Assembly: GCF_001667925.1 (NCBI RefSeq)
Contig: NZ_LZJR01000153.1
Coordinates: 62,001-126,000 of the forward strand
DNA from: Mycobacterium sp. E2479
GTDB lineage: Bacteria > Actinomycetota > Actinomycetes > Mycobacteriales > Mycobacteriaceae
Reading direction: 5' to 3'
Length of the DNA stretch: 64,000 bases
This document shows, one piece after another, positions 1-10,055 of this stretch. The translations under genes and the position numbers were made by a program. Numbering within the stretch: the stretch's first letter is position 1; every line of letters starts with the position of its first letter. The notes beneath the pieces are model-generated. The model had not been told where the DNA came from, ran no database searches, and worked only from the letters and a program-made list of their open reading frames with translations.

Positions 1-3000
1 AGCGACGTGTCGTAATCTTCCCAGCTGGACCGCGGCAGGTCGAACATCCGCTTGCGTTCTTCCCACGAACCCGCGGGGTCGGGGTCGGGGTCTAGGAAGA
101 TGTGCCGGTGGTCGAAGGCGGCGAGCAGTTTGATGTGCTTGCTCAGCAGCATGCCGTTGCCGAAGACGTCGCCGCTCATATCGCCGATCCCGACCACGGT
201 GAAGTCCTCGGTCTGCGTGTCGACATCCATCTCCCGGAAGTGCCGTTTGACGGCCTCCCAGGCCCCCCGGGCGGTGATACCCATGGCCTTGTGGTCGTAG
301 CCGACCGACCCGCCGGACGCGAACGCGTCGCCGAGCCAGAAGCCGTAGGACTTCGCGACATCATTGGCGATGTCGGAGAAGGTGGCGGTGCCTTTGTCCG
401 CCGCCACCACCAGGTAGGCGTCGTCGCCATCGCGCCGGACGACGTCCCTTGGCGGGCTGACCTTTCCGGTCGCATGGTCGACGTTGTCGGTGACGTCGAG
501 CAGTCCGGAGATGAACAGCTGATAGCAGGCGACGCCCTCGGCGCGGCTGGCGTCGCGATCGGCGGCGGCGTCGCCGGTGGGCAGCGGCGGCCGCTTGAGG
601 ACGAATCCCCCCTTGGCGCCTACCGGCACGATGACGGCGTTCTTGACCGCTTGCGCCTTGACCAGGCCCAGGATCTCGGTGCGGAAGTCGTCTCGACGGT
701 CCGACCAGCGCAGGCCACCGCGGGCCACCGGTCCGAACCGCAGGTGCACGCCTTCGACGCGCGGTGAGTAGACGAAGATCTCGTATTTGGGGCGCGGCAG
801 TGGTAGTTCGTCGACCAGCTGGGCGTCCAGCTTGATCGCCAGCACATTGCGCGCCCTTGCCGAATCCTCGCTCCTGACAAAGTAATTGGTGCGCAAGGTA
901 GCCTGTACAAGCGATGCGAAGGCACGCAGAATGCGGTCGGTGTCCAGCCCCACCAGTGCGTCGACGTCGGCGGCGACCGCCGCGGCGGCGGCCTGCGCAT
1001 CGCGGTTCGCCGAGGAATCGGGGCTGGGGTCGAACAGCGCCTCGAAGAGCGCGACCAGCGACCGTGCGGTCGAGGGGTGTTCGTTGAGCACCGACTCTAT
1101 GTGGGACTGGCTGTAGGGAAAGTTCGCCTGTCGCAGATACTTTGCGTAGGCCCGCAGCAGCACGACCTGTTGCCATCGAAGGCCCGCGCGCATCACCAGC
1201 TCGTTGAACCGGTCGATCTCGAGGCGGCCCTGCCAGATCGCGGTGACCGCGTCCGCGAACAACTCGGCCATCGCGTCGCGCTCGGCTTGCGTCGAGGCCA
1301 GCTGGATGGTCGGGTGCGGTGAGATCTTGAACTGATAGATCCACACCGGCAGCCCGTCGGGTCGGTTGACCGTAAAGGGGCGCTCCTCGAGCACTACCAC
1401 ACCCATGCTCTGCAGCATCGGCAGCAGCTCGCTCAGCGAGGCGGTGCGTCCGCCCAGGAACCAGGTCAGCTGCGCGGTCCCGTCATCGCTTTCGACGAAC
1501 ACCAGCTTGACCGAGTTGTCCTGCAGCTCATTGATGATGGCGATGTGGTCGATCGCATCGGCCGGGGTGACCGCCTGCTTGTAGACCTCGGGGAAGGCGG
1601 CCGCGTAGTACTCGGCGTCAGCGTGCCCCGCCGAGCCTTCCGAGGCCGCCGCGACCAGTCGGTCGGTCCAGGTACGGGCGGCTTCACTGAGCAACGCCTG
1701 AATGCGGATCCGGTTGTCTTCGGAAACGTCGACCGGTGCGGCGCTGGGCCCATCGGAAGGCAGGCGAACCATGAAATGCATTAGCGCCCAGGGTGATTCA
1801 CTGACCCGAGCAGTGAATTCCAGTCGGGTGCCGCCGAATTCGCGCACCAGGATGTCCTCGATCTGCAGCCGCACCGCGGTGGTGTAGCGGTCCCGGGGCA
1901 GATACACCAGGCAGGAAACGAAATACTGCAGGCGGTCGGCGCGCAGAAACAGCAACGCGTTTCGTTGCGGTCCCAGATCCACTACCGCCTTGGCCATCGC
2001 CAGCAGTCGTTCGGCACCGAGGGTGAACAGCTCCGAGCGGGGAACGGTCTGAATGACGTCGAGCAGCAGCTGCCCCGGATGAATCGGGTCACTGTCGGCC
2101 ATCGCCAGCGCATCACGCACGCGGCGCGAAATCATCGGAATCTCAAGGACATCGGCGTTCATCGCGGCCACCGTGAACAGGCCGACGAAACGGTGCTCGA
2201 TCACGGCACCGTCTACGTATTCACGAACCGCGATCGCATACGGGTAGGCGCCGTAGCGCAGATAGCTGCCCACCACGGACTGCGCCAACACCAGCAGTCT
2301 GCCGTCGTCGGTCAGCCGGGGGCGCGAGCCGGTGCGGGTGCGCAGGACGCCGAGGCCGGGTGTCCCGTCGCCGGAGACCTGTCCGTCGTGCACGTGGCAG
2401 CGCTGATAGCCGAGCAGTAGGAAGTTGCCGTTGCCCAGCCAGCGCAGCAGCGCCGCGACGTCGTCGCGGTCCGGTGCCGAGAAGTGGTCCTCGGCGTTGG
2501 CCTCGACTTGCGCGGCCAGATCGTTGAGCGCGGCGATCAGGCTCGCCGCGTCGCTGGCGACCTGTTGAACGTCGGCCAGCACCCTGGGTAACAGCCGTTC
2601 GACCTCGGTGAGGCCCTTGCTGTCGACCGACGGCAGCAGCTGCACATGTATCCACGCCTCGCCGGCGTATTGCGATGCGCCTTCCGCTTTGGCTTCGACC
2701 CGCAGCAGGTCGCCCTCGGGGCTGCGCTTCACCTCGAACACCGGCGTCATGATCGCCGTGTATGGGACGCCGAGCCGGTGCAACAGCACGGTGACGGAGT
2801 CCATCAGCATGCCGCCGTGATCGGTGACGACTTGCAGGGCAGGCCCGAAGCCAGCTGGGTCTTCCGCCGAGTACACCGCGACGCGACTCTCTCCGTCGGG
2901 GCGGTGCAGGCCAAGGCGATAGTGCGCGCTCAGCATGGCCGGGGTCACGATCGCCGCCGGCACAGTCAGGTCGATGGGTCTGGTTTCCGCGCCCCCCGAC

Positions 3001-3125
3001 TCGTCGCTATGCGGACCCCGATAGCTCTCGACGTAGGCTTTCGAGATCCACTCAGGAATGTCCTGCTGCCGGGTGAAGCTGGTCCACGGCTCGAGACCTT
3101 GTCTGGCTCCGGGATCGATCGTCAT
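1..3125 (-). CDS. gdh: NAD-dependent glutamate dehydrogenase, large (GDH-180 type), N-terminal two thirds
   Basis: This gene encodes a large NAD-specific glutamate dehydrogenase, which interconverts glutamate with 2-oxoglutarate and ammonia in the cytoplasm. The frame is open from the ATG at 3125 to the window edge, 1041 codons. The M. tuberculosis protein (Rv2476c) has about 1624 residues, so about 580 C-terminal residues lie outside. The N-terminus (MTIDPGARQ...DIPEWISKAYVESYRG) and the last visible residues (RMFDLPRSSWEDYD) both resemble that protein and lie in one frame, so I see no frameshift. The regulatory N-terminal half and the start of the catalytic domain are present; the end of the catalytic domain is not. 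It is transcribed in the same direction as ettA, whose stop is 78 bp upstream of this start. In mycobacteria this enzyme type is known to be controlled by GarA, which is not encoded here. Confidence 0.95.
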   Translation of the reverse strand, partial: MTIDPGARQGLEPWTSFTRQQDIPEWISKAYVESYRGPHSDESGGAETRPIDLTVPAAIVTPAMLSAHYRLGLHRPDGESRVAVYSAEDPAGFGPALQVVTDHGGMLMDSVTVLLHRLGVPYTAIMTPVFEVKRSPEGDLLRVEAKAEGASQYAGEAWIHVQLLPSVDSKGLTEVERLLPRVLADVQQVASDAASLIAALNDLAAQVEANAEDHFSAPDRDDVAALLRWLGNGNFLLLGYQRCHVHDGQVSGDGTPGLGVLRTRTGSRPRLTDDGRLLVLAQSVVGSYLRYGAYPYAIAVREYVDGAVIEHRFVGLFTVAAMNADVLEIPMISRRVRDALAMADSDPIHPGQLLLDVIQTVPRSELFTLGAERLLAMAKAVVDLGPQRNALLFLRADRLQYFVSCLVYLPRDRYTTAVRLQIEDILVREFGGTRLEFTARVSESPWALMHFMVRLPSDGPSAAPVDVSEDNRIRIQALLSEAARTWTDRLVAAASEGSAGHADAEYYAAAFPEVYKQAVTPADAIDHIAIINELQDNSVKLVFVESDDGTAQLTWFLGGRTASLSELLPMLQSMGVVVLEERPFTVNRPDGLPVWIYQFKISPHPTIQLASTQAERDAMAELFADAVTAIWQGRLEIDRFNELVMRAGLRWQQVVLLRAYAKYLRQANFPYSQSHIESVLNEHPSTARSLVALFEALFDPSPDSSANRDAQAAAAAVAADVDALVGLDTDRILRAFASLVQATLRTNYFVRSEDSARARNVLAIKLDAQLVDELPLPRPKYEIFVYSPRVEGVHLRFGPVARGGLRWSDRRDDFRTEILGLVKAQAVKNAVIVPVGAKGGFVLKRPPLPTGDAAADRDASRAEGVACYQLFISGLLDVTDNVDHATGKVSPPRDVVRRDGDDAYLVVAADKGTATFSDIANDVAKSYGFWLGDAFASGGSVGYDHKAMGITARGAWEAVKRHFREMDVDTQTEDFTVVGIGDMSGDVFGNGMLLSKHIKLLAAFDHRHIFLDPDPDPAGSWEERKRMFDLPRSSWEDYDTS

Positions 3126-3203
3126 GCCGATAGCTCCCAACTGGCGACGGTTGTCAGGGCGCTCCGTCGCCCCGTTCCGTGGCAATGCGGGGCAGAGCCG
3201 ACA

Positions 3204-4880
<1,677 letters not shown>

Positions 4881-4970
4881 GCCGCGGTTATGCCTTTCTG
4901 ATTTGCGAGTGATCTCGCGGACCATCCTAGGCATCGCCCGGTAGCCCCAGCCCCGCGCCCGAGCCGAGGC

Positions 4971-5474
4971 TCAGGCGGGAACGGAAAGCGGGGCCTCCTC
5001 GGTGGCGTCACTTGTGCCGGCCGGATCGTCACCGGCCAGCTCGTCCTCGCCGCTAACGTCCACGGCATCGGCGGGAGTTCCCGGCGCCTTGCTTTCCTGC
5101 CCGGAAGACGGACCGGTATAGCCGGGCTTTTCGATGCGCACGATGACGCGGGACAGGTCCGGCCCGACCGCGGTTGCCCGCATCTCCACCGACGAGCGGC
5201 GGTTGCCGTCGCGGTCCTCGTATTCGCTGGTGTACACGTGACCCACCACGATCACCGGTGCCCCCTTGCCCAACGCGGCACCCACCCCGGTGACCAGCTT
5301 TCCCCAGCAATTGACCGTGACGAACAGCGAGTGCCCGTGCTCCCAGCCGCCGTCACCGGTGCGCCGGCGCGAGTTGCTGGCCACCCGGAATTTGAGGACC
5401 TCTTGGTCGCCGACCTTGCGGCGGGCGGGGTCGTTGACGATGTGACCGACGACCGTAAGCGGGGTTTCAAACAT
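4971..5474 (-). CDS. ssb: Second single-stranded DNA-binding protein (SSBb-type)
   Basis: A 167-residue protein related to M. tuberculosis Rv2478c, the paralogue of the essential SSB. An OB fold covers roughly residues 1-115 (MFETPLTVVGHIVNDPARR..., VNCWGKLVTGVGAALGKG, VYTSEYEDRDGNRRSSVEMRA). It should bind single-stranded DNA during stress or recombination. The C-terminal tail is acidic and Ala/Pro-rich but ends in PLSVPA; the conserved acidic tip ending in Phe, which recruits partners to canonical SSB, is missing, as is usual for SSBb. The start at 5474 has AGAAGGGA about 8 nt upstream; the longer frame to 5522 does not match the family. It lies 90 bp upstream of ettA on the same strand. 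Confidence 0.93.
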   Translation of the reverse strand: MFETPLTVVGHIVNDPARRKVGDQEVLKFRVASNSRRRTGDGGWEHGHSLFVTVNCWGKLVTGVGAALGKGAPVIVVGHVYTSEYEDRDGNRRSSVEMRATAVGPDLSRVIVRIEKPGYTGPSSGQESKAPGTPADAVDVSGEDELAGDDPAGTSDATEEAPLSVPA

Positions 5475-5605
5475 GAGCTGATCCCTTCTCGATTGCAGTT
5501 GGCTATGGCTGCCAGTAAGCACCGCGCTACCGACGACGCCGCGGGCAACGGGGGCCGAAAACCCGACGGGCCGGGCGTCGCTGGGGAAGAAATCGGGACT
5601 GTGGA

Positions 5606-7672
5606 TCAGTCCGGATCAGCGGGGGTCTGGCCGGATCGGTTGGGCTTGTCGCCCCGCGCCAACTGCGCCAGCATCGCGTTGTAGGCCACCAGGTCAGCGT
5701 CATCGTCGCGTTCGGCGGCCCGGTCCAACCGCGTGGCGGTGCGCCGATCGCTGCGCGCCCACTGGATGAGGAGCGCGAGCATGACGATCACCAGCGGGAA
5801 TTCCCCCGCCGCCCATGCGATCCCCCCGCCCAGGCGCTGGTCACCCAGCAGATCGGTGTGCCAACCCAGGCCGAGCGAGCGGTAATAGTCTGCGGCGAGC
5901 ACCTTCTTGGTGCCCATCAGCACCACCCCGAAGAAGGCGTGCAGGGGCAGTGATGCGAACACCACGGCCACCTTCGCCAGCGGCGGGAGCGGCCTCGGCG
6001 TCGGATCCACCCCGATCACCACCCAATAGAACAGGTAGCCGCTCAGCAAAAAGTGGGCGTTCATGGCTAGATGCCCGGCGTGGCTGCTCGCGGTGATGTC
6101 GAAGAGGTTCGACAGGTACAGCCCGTAGAACCCGGCGACGAACAGCACGGTGGCCACCACTGGGTTGGTGAGAAATCGGGACAAGCGGCTGTGCAGCGCG
6201 GCCAACAGCCACTCCCGCATGCCCGGCGGATCGTCACGGCCGGCCGCGGGCAGCGCCCGCAAGGCCAGCGTGACCGGGGCGCCGAGCACCAGCAGGATCG
6301 GGATCAGCATCGACAGGCACATGTGGACCACCATGTGCATGCTGAACATCGCCGGCATGTAGCGCCCCACGCCCGACGACGTGGCGAACAGCAACACCAA
6401 GCAGCCGAGCAACCAGGAAAAGGTCCGCCCCGGCGGCCACTTGTCACCGCGGCGGACCAGCCGCACCAGCGCCGCCACATACAGGGCGGCGAAAACGAGG
6501 GCGGCGGAACCGAAGATCAGGTCGAACCGCCAGTCGAACAGGATGCGCGCCACGGTGGGCGGCCCGTCGAAGTCGTAACCGATCTCGGCTTCGGGAATCG
6601 ACGGCAGCCGAGACGGCGGTGGCGGCGGCGGGGTGCGGCCCAGCCCGACGGCGATGCCGAACGTCAGGCCGAAGACGGCGGCCTCGATCAGCGTCAGTCG
6701 AAGCAACGCACCACGTGCTCGCGCCGGGCTCGGATCCGCTTGCAGCGCAGCCACACTGACACGCCGCTGGCGCCAGCCGAGCGCGCCCAAAAGGCACAGC
6801 GCGACGAATTTGGCGGTCACCAGCCGCCCATAGTCGGTGCTGAACAGGTCGGACGGCGGCACCCGGACCAGGGCGTTGACCAGTCCACTGAATGCCATCG
6901 CGACCCAACACCACAGCGCGATCATCGAGAAACGCCGGGCGGCCAGCCCGAGGTGACCACCGCGGCGCAGGGCGTTGGCAAGCACGGCGAGCAGACCACC
7001 GGCCCACAGGCTGGCGGCGACCAAGTGGATCAGCAGGGCGTTGGTGGCCAGGTCGTGTGAACCGCCGGCCGACGAGTGACCGGTCAGCCCCAGCGGAATC
7101 AACGTCATCACCGACGCGGCGAGCAGCACCGGCGCCCACGACCAGCGCAGCACCGACAGGCTCGCCAGCGTGATCACCGCGGCGAGGATCGCGGTCCAGC
7201 GCCAGGCCGAGGCGTTGGTGATCAGACCCGCCAACGACCACATCCGCATCGCACTGATGTCGGCGACGGGATGACCGGACACGTCAGAGATGGTCAGCGG
7301 GACAAGGAGTGCGGCACACACCGCCCACACCCCCGATGCCACCGTCCCGAGCCGAAGGGCCCGATAGCCGCCGGCGTCGAGCACACCGCTGCGCTGCGGC
7401 GGCACCAGAAACGCGGCGAACAGAAACGACCCGACCGCCAGCACCGCGGCGATCTCGCCCACCGCCCGGACGAACGGTAGGCCTAGCGTGGTCACCTGGC
7501 CCGGATCGGGTAGGCCCGTCACGGTCAGCGCGCTGGCCAGCGAGAGCGTCCCGATGCCGGCGGCAGTGCAGCCCGCCAGCATGGCCACCCCGACCAGGAC
7601 CGGCCACACCAGCGCGCGGCGCTGGGTTGAGCGCTCGGTCGAGGCCTTGCCGGCTGGCGGGGCGACGGTCAT
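5606..7672 (-). CDS. Fused CopD / CtaG(Caa3)-like polytopic membrane protein
   Basis: A 688-residue integral membrane protein with many hydrophobic segments, resembling M. tuberculosis Rv0102. The N-terminal half looks like a copper-resistance D (CopD) domain (for example residues MTLIPLGLTGHSSAG and LIHLVAASLWAGGLLAVLA). The C-terminal half looks like the CtaG/Caa3 cytochrome c oxidase assembly family, with His/Met-rich helices (MFSMHMVVHMCLS; HAGHLAMNAHFLLSGYLFYW) and a PPLAK loop. By family it is expected to handle copper at the membrane for oxidase maturation; the substrate here is inferred. The start at 7672 (MTVAPPAGK) precedes the first membrane segment; a longer frame to 7783 would run into plsB2. 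It follows plsB2 by 28 bp and may be co-transcribed with it. The last 40 residues are charged and cytoplasmic-like. Confidence 0.85.
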   Translation of the reverse strand: MTVAPPAGKASTERSTQRRALVWPVLVGVAMLAGCTAAGIGTLSLASALTVTGLPDPGQVTTLGLPFVRAVGEIAAVLAVGSFLFAAFLVPPQRSGVLDAGGYRALRLGTVASGVWAVCAALLVPLTISDVSGHPVADISAMRMWSLAGLITNASAWRWTAILAAVITLASLSVLRWSWAPVLLAASVMTLIPLGLTGHSSAGGSHDLATNALLIHLVAASLWAGGLLAVLANALRRGGHLGLAARRFSMIALWCWVAMAFSGLVNALVRVPPSDLFSTDYGRLVTAKFVALCLLGALGWRQRRVSVAALQADPSPARARGALLRLTLIEAAVFGLTFGIAVGLGRTPPPPPPSRLPSIPEAEIGYDFDGPPTVARILFDWRFDLIFGSAALVFAALYVAALVRLVRRGDKWPPGRTFSWLLGCLVLLFATSSGVGRYMPAMFSMHMVVHMCLSMLIPILLVLGAPVTLALRALPAAGRDDPPGMREWLLAALHSRLSRFLTNPVVATVLFVAGFYGLYLSNLFDITASSHAGHLAMNAHFLLSGYLFYWVVIGVDPTPRPLPPLAKVAVVFASLPLHAFFGVVLMGTKKVLAADYYRSLGLGWHTDLLGDQRLGGGIAWAAGEFPLVIVMLALLIQWARSDRRTATRLDRAAERDDDADLVAYNAMLAQLARGDKPNRSGQTPADPD

Positions 7673-7700
7673 AGGTCCAGGGTATGGGCGGGCCCGCCGG

Positions 7701-10055
7701 CTAGTGGGCCTGGCTGTCCAGAAGGTCCCGACGGGCCCTGTCCTCCCGGGCCACGAACTGATCGCGCGCGATCTGCCCCACATAGTTGAAGTCGTGCAGG
7801 ATGTCGCGCAGCTCTTGCAGGAAGGCGCCTCGCCTTTCCGCCAGGTCCGGCGCGGCCGCGATCAAGTTCTGGTCCTCGACAACCTGCCGTGCGGTGGCGA
7901 ACAACAACGTCGACACCGATTCGCTGCTGCGGATCCTGGTCTGCGCCACATACTGCCGGCCCACGCCCAACGCCAAGGCGGTCAGTTCCTTGTGTCCGAT
8001 GTCGGCCGGTGCGTCGCGCAGGACGTCGGCGACGATCTCATAAGCCTCGAAGAACACCCGCAACATCGCTTCCGCCATCAGCGGACGCTTGGCGAACAAC
8101 AGCGAGCGGATTTCGTCGCCTCCGGCGGCGACATGGGCTTCCCAATTGGCGTGCCACGCCATCTCTTCGGCGATGTTGTCCCGGAACGTCGCCGAGTCCG
8201 CGAAGTAGAAGTCGAACTTCAGCAGATCGCGCAGTCGCATCGTCTGGGTCCAGAAGGCCTCCATGCGGTCGCCGTCGGCGTGGCGGGCGTGTGCCAGTGC
8301 GAGTTCGACGATCGACGTCTCCAAAAAGGCGTGGATCACCGAGTTGCGGTAGAACGCTGCGGCGTGCTGTTCGTCGGGCGCGATGCGCCACACCGGTTCC
8401 CGGCCGCCGTCGACCCTGGTGATGGGGTGTCCGTGGGACAACGCATCGACCGCCGCGCGCACCCCGTCGTGGGTGCGCAGCCGCAAGGCGCTGGTGGACA
8501 TCGGGTCTTGTTTGCGTTCCAGGTAATCCAACGAGTCCTGCAGGGTGTGGTGCAGCTGACCGAGCGTCAACGCCGCGCCACGGGTGGTCAACAACAACGC
8601 GCAGACCAGTCCCGTCGCCGTCACCGGGGTCGCCTGCAGGATCCGCCAGGCGACCTCGAACGACATCTTCTGCAGCGCAAGCCGTTTGGCGTCCGGATCG
8701 TGGGTCAGCGGGCCGTGCGGTGCGCCCAGGTACTGCCGCATCGACACGGCTTCGGGGAATCGGACGTAGATCTTGCCGTAGTTGCGTTCACCCTGCGCGC
8801 GGATGAAGTTGTACAACCAGCCCACGCCTTCGGGCGTCTTCTCGCCGCCGCGGGCGTAGGCGGCGTATTCGGCGGTTTCGTGCAGCTGGTCAAAGCTGAT
8901 CGAGACCGGTTGCAGCAGAATATCTTCGCTGCGGCCATCCAGATATGCGTCGGCGACGTAGGCCAGCAGGCCGAGCTTGGGTGGCAGCATTTTTCCGGTG
9001 CGCGAGCGGGTGCCCTCGATGGACCAGCTCAGATTGAACCGCTTCTCGACGATGTAACCGACGTATTCGCGCAGCACGTACTTGTAGAGCTGGTCGTTGC
9101 CGATGTTGCGACGGATGAAGATGACACCGGATCGCCGTAGCAACGGCCCCATCACGCCGAACGACAAGTTGATGCCGGCGAACACGTGCACCGGCGGTAA
9201 CCGGTTCTCCTGCATGGCGACCGGCACCACGGCGCCGTCGATGTAGGACCGGTGGGAGAACAACAGCACCGCCGGGTGAGCTTCCAGGCCGGCCCGCATT
9301 GCCGCAACCTGATACTCGTCGTAGTCGATCTCCGGATCGAACCCGCGGCTGAGCATCCTGCCGAGGACCCCGACGAGGTCGACCGACGCCCTGCTCCAGC
9401 CGGTGGCGAGTTCGTCGAGCATCTTCCCGGCTTCGTCGACGGTGGCGCCGGGAATCTTGGCCAGGCCGACGCGAAACCGGTTGGAGGCCAGAATCTCCGG
9501 CTTCACCAGCCGAGGCGACTTGTACTGCGGTCCGAGGATCCGATATTCAACCCGTTCCATCGCCAATATGGCGCGGCGGATCACGAATTGGGCGAAGTCG
9601 TTCTTGTCTTCTCCGACGGTGGTGTCGCGCCATTGCCGGCGAAGTTCGGACACCGTGGCCGCCTCGCCGGCTACCACCCGGGCACGCTGGGGAGCGGTCC
9701 GCACGATCTGTTCTTGCTGACGGTGGTTGGGGTGGTAGGGATCACGGCCGGGGAGCAGCCCGACCAGCTTGGCAAATCGGCCACGATCCGGTTCCGGCAG
9801 CCAGAACACTCGCACCGGCACGATCGAACGGTCTTCCCCGGATTCGAGCTGCTCGGCCAGGGCCGTCATCGCGTCCGGCGGCGCATCGAGCGCCGGCAGT
9901 TTCACCAAGCCGAAATTCGCTCCCGGATGGTCGCCGCGCTGGCGATCCAGCCACGCCGTCACCAGTTCCATCTCGACCGGTGAGGCCATCGACGCCAATA
10001 CCAGCGAGTCTCGTGCGGTAAGGACCGCGCTGCTATCTGCAGCCGGTTCGGTCAC
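7701..10055 (-). CDS. plsB2: Glycerol-3-phosphate acyltransferase PlsB2
   Basis: A 784-residue enzyme close in length to M. tuberculosis Rv2482c (789). It transfers a fatty acyl group to sn-1 of glycerol 3-phosphate, the first step of phospholipid and triacylglycerol synthesis, at the inner face of the membrane. The acyltransferase block is clear: catalytic H-x4-D as HRSYID (residues 268-273), followed by VFAGINLSFGVMGPLLRRSG, RRNIGND and the substrate-binding IEGTRSRTGK (around 346-355). The GTG start at 10055 overlaps the plsC stop by 4 bp (GTGA), implying translational coupling. It is the third gene of the WS/DGAT-plsC-plsB2 operon, so the same transcript encodes the first and second acylations. 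Confidence 0.96.
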   Translation of the reverse strand: MTEPAADSSAVLTARDSLVLASMASPVEMELVTAWLDRQRGDHPGANFGLVKLPALDAPPDAMTALAEQLESGEDRSIVPVRVFWLPEPDRGRFAKLVGLLPGRDPYHPNHRQQEQIVRTAPQRARVVAGEAATVSELRRQWRDTTVGEDKNDFAQFVIRRAILAMERVEYRILGPQYKSPRLVKPEILASNRFRVGLAKIPGATVDEAGKMLDELATGWSRASVDLVGVLGRMLSRGFDPEIDYDEYQVAAMRAGLEAHPAVLLFSHRSYIDGAVVPVAMQENRLPPVHVFAGINLSFGVMGPLLRRSGVIFIRRNIGNDQLYKYVLREYVGYIVEKRFNLSWSIEGTRSRTGKMLPPKLGLLAYVADAYLDGRSEDILLQPVSISFDQLHETAEYAAYARGGEKTPEGVGWLYNFIRAQGERNYGKIYVRFPEAVSMRQYLGAPHGPLTHDPDAKRLALQKMSFEVAWRILQATPVTATGLVCALLLTTRGAALTLGQLHHTLQDSLDYLERKQDPMSTSALRLRTHDGVRAAVDALSHGHPITRVDGGREPVWRIAPDEQHAAAFYRNSVIHAFLETSIVELALAHARHADGDRMEAFWTQTMRLRDLLKFDFYFADSATFRDNIAEEMAWHANWEAHVAAGGDEIRSLLFAKRPLMAEAMLRVFFEAYEIVADVLRDAPADIGHKELTALALGVGRQYVAQTRIRSSESVSTLLFATARQVVEDQNLIAAAPDLAERRGAFLQELRDILHDFNYVGQIARDQFVAREDRARRDLLDSQAH

